A DNA stretch of 64,000 nucleotides, from contig WBMV01006288.1 in the NCBI GenBank assembly GCA_013396655.1, positions 142,490 to 206,489 on the forward strand, in the 5' to 3' direction. Under the pieces are notes generated by a model that saw nothing but the letters and a program-made list of their open reading frames with translations, searched no databases and was not told the origin of the DNA. Positions 61,770-64,000 of this stretch are shown piece after piece; within the stretch, counting starts at the first letter, position 1; every line of letters begins with the position of its first letter. This DNA comes from Campylorhamphus procurvoides (lineage: Eukaryota > Chordata > Aves > Passeriformes > Dendrocolaptidae). A program made the translations under genes and the position numbers.

Positions 61770-64000
61770 CACTCATACATGCACGGACAGGAAGACATAA
61801 ATAATACCAAGTGTCTGAACAACCACCCTGCAGACCATTGCTCAGTAGACAACTATGGATGAAAACAGAGTAGTGGATTAATATATCAATAAAGAAGTTT
61901 ATTAAACATTTCTAAATTCAGATTGACAATGGGTTTTGTTAGCTGATGGTTAAAAGGTACATTGTTTACTTTGATATTAATGGACTGGGGCATTTTAGCT
62001 AGCATAACCTGAACTTTATGGAATTGTCAGTTCAGGAGGAGTTTCAGGTGTTTACCTTAAGAGGGAATGCAAAATTTTTTGAAAATTGTATTCTATTTTT
62101 CCTCCGCCTCTCAGCAGCAAGGAGGATATACTGCAAATGTACTCTCTTAGAAAAGCTACACTAGTCTACCCTGTCTTTTAGAAAACTGAACCTCAGGCTC
62201 TAGTAAATCTTGTGGTGAGGGCTAACTGGGGTGCTCTGCATCTTTGGAAGAGGCAAATACTCTCTCTACAGCAAGGCACATCCACAGCCTTCCCTTTGCT
62301 GTGCTTCCAGGGTTCTTGGCTTTCCCTGCGGGCCCTGTGCTGGGACCCCCTAGACTAGCCTCACTGCACAGTTATGCAAACATGGACTTTTGTGAGTCTC
62401 AAGAACTCTGCAGGAAGCAAATTTGGCAACTGAGGATCATATGAAACTTTTCTCTGGCTTCAGTGGAAGATGGAATTTTGCTTTCTGTTTTGTATTTAAA
62501 CAGACTTGAAATCTCAAATCAAAACACTGTTGGACCTACTGAGTTCCACCTGGCTCATGTCAAATCCATGTAATACCCCAAGTTTTATATGGTTTAGGAA
62601 AAAAACCCATAAATCGAATCAGAATGACTTGAAAGGCTGAACTTCAGTGAACTTTAGGACAAACTGGAACTGAGCTACAAGCTTCTGTGAAATCTGAAAC
62701 CAAGCAGATTTTGCCTGGCTTCTTTTGACGTTCATGGATTTTGAAAGGACCTATACCCTTGCCAGTGTTTATCATGAAACTTCCTCTAACTGGTATTTTC
62801 TTTAAGGCCTCCATTCTGGAAATGAAATGACCATGTGAAAAATCTCATCTTTCATTTAAAAGACAGCAAAAGTTTTCAGTCTCTGTGGTTGTGGCAAGAA
62901 TCTTGAACATGTACCCAAGTGCACCAATAGTTCAGAACCAAAGGTGACTCTAGAGAGTTCAGCATGCACTGCATTACTTTAAACTCATAATTTTAGGATC
63001 TTAGCTAACAGTTCTTGAGCATGAAATCTAGCCCACTATCTGTAACTCTACCTTCTATCCAGAGGACATTAAGGGTTTTTTTTCCTCTCCTCTTATTGTT
63101 ATGGAGCTTTAGAAGACAACTTCAAAGCATTTGGGTATTGACAAGTCTAAATCCAGATCTGACAGTTGTGGCAATGTCTCTCAGCTGAAACCCTGCATCC
63201 CTGTGTACCTGGGTTTTGTGTAACCAGCGAGACAAAATCCAGAGAAATGCTTAAGTCTTCTAACTCAGCCTCATGTTTAGTACCCTAATTCCTTCCAACC
63301 CCCAAGTTTATTTTAACAGCACCATTTTGCTTTGAAGGCTGTAGGTAATTCACTCCTCTTTAACAATGTACAGATGGTTTCTGGAAAAGCCCCTTTGTTC
63401 CTTCAAATAAATAACACAAAAAGGCTTACTGATTATGCCCACGTAGAGCACTGGGTTGTGCTTTTCATTTATTGGTTGATTCTGCCATTTATTTTGGCTT
63501 GTGCCTCTTTTGGAAGCATTAAAGGCTTTTCTTGCTCATGCTCAGAGAAAGAGTTTGTTTGATGTCAAAGCTGGGGAATTTCCTTGGTATCAGAGAGTCT
63601 TACAATTTTACATTGAATACATTTCATGGACCAAAAGTCCACCTGAATGGACCACACATGTTTCTGGAATTTAGCTCAAAGACATTGTAACTGCTTCTGA
63701 AAATCAAGTGTCTTGGTAAATGTTTAAGCCAACAAATTGATAGTCACCAATACAGAATATTTTGGTATGTCACTAGCATGATGTTTTGGTTAGGAATTTT
63801 AGTCAAGTTTTCATGTTATTTATTTTGGGAGAAAGGCTAATGGTTATAGCTGAGAATTAGCTTCCTTTTCTGAATCAAGCTAAAGTAGTTATCAGAAAGG
63901 TTGAAAGAGCTAAAGGCCCACTAACTTGATGATTTGTTGTACAGTAAGAGTACATTTTATTTAGAAACTGCCAAGCTCTGACAGTATCATGGAACAAGAT
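61770..64000. other. AT-rich DNA without a recognised gene
   Basis: No gene, RNA gene or interspersed repeat is recognised up to the window end. Open frames reach 76 codons (63332-63562, plus) with no recognisable domain. Confidence 0.55.

Overview
This window looks like nuclear DNA from a bird, or at least a sauropsid. It is AT-rich, has no CpG island, and its only recognisable interspersed repeats are 5'-truncated CR1 LINEs, the dominant retrotransposon of birds, turtles and crocodilians. The CR1 tail types seen here are common in neoavian genomes, so a bird is the best guess; the species and chromosome cannot be read from the sequence. I recognise no host protein-coding gene, tRNA, rRNA, snRNA or CRISPR array. 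The window behaves like a gene desert or the inside of a very long intron.

Layout. 1-12 kb: unrecognised AT-rich DNA with a short 22-bp tandem repeat (2.64 kb) and a 10-bp-stem hairpin (9.57 kb). 12.1-12.6 kb: a plus-strand CR1 3' end carrying an internal 64-bp tandem duplication. 15.5-15.7 kb: a minus-strand CR1 tail of a different 3'-end type. 20.2-20.6 kb: a minus-strand CR1 lacking about 0.44 kb, with a single N exactly at the junction. 21.4-23.3 kb: two large pyrimidine tracts, the second containing a 207-base assembly gap. 26.1-27.95 kb: the longest CR1, minus strand, about 1.8 kb, with a decayed reverse-transcriptase ORF2. 28-57 kb: unrecognised DNA with possible conserved blocks and, at 49.05-49.26 kb, a 0.2-kb structure with perfect 18-bp inverted ends flanked by an 8-bp direct repeat. 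57.7-58.7 kb: another minus-strand CR1 with a broken ORF2. 58.7-64 kb: unrecognised DNA including a perfect 14-bp POU/octamer-like palindrome at 61.65 kb.

No set of genes works together here. The only former coding sequences are CR1 ORF2 fragments, all broken by frameshifts, stops or 5' truncation. The most useful leads are the inverted-repeat element at 49 kb, the N-marked CR1 junction at 20.29 kb, the unresolved pyrimidine arrays, and several stretches with homeobox/POU-like words that could be conserved enhancers. The conservation idea is inference and needs a cross-species alignment. I did not find a convincing new biological system.
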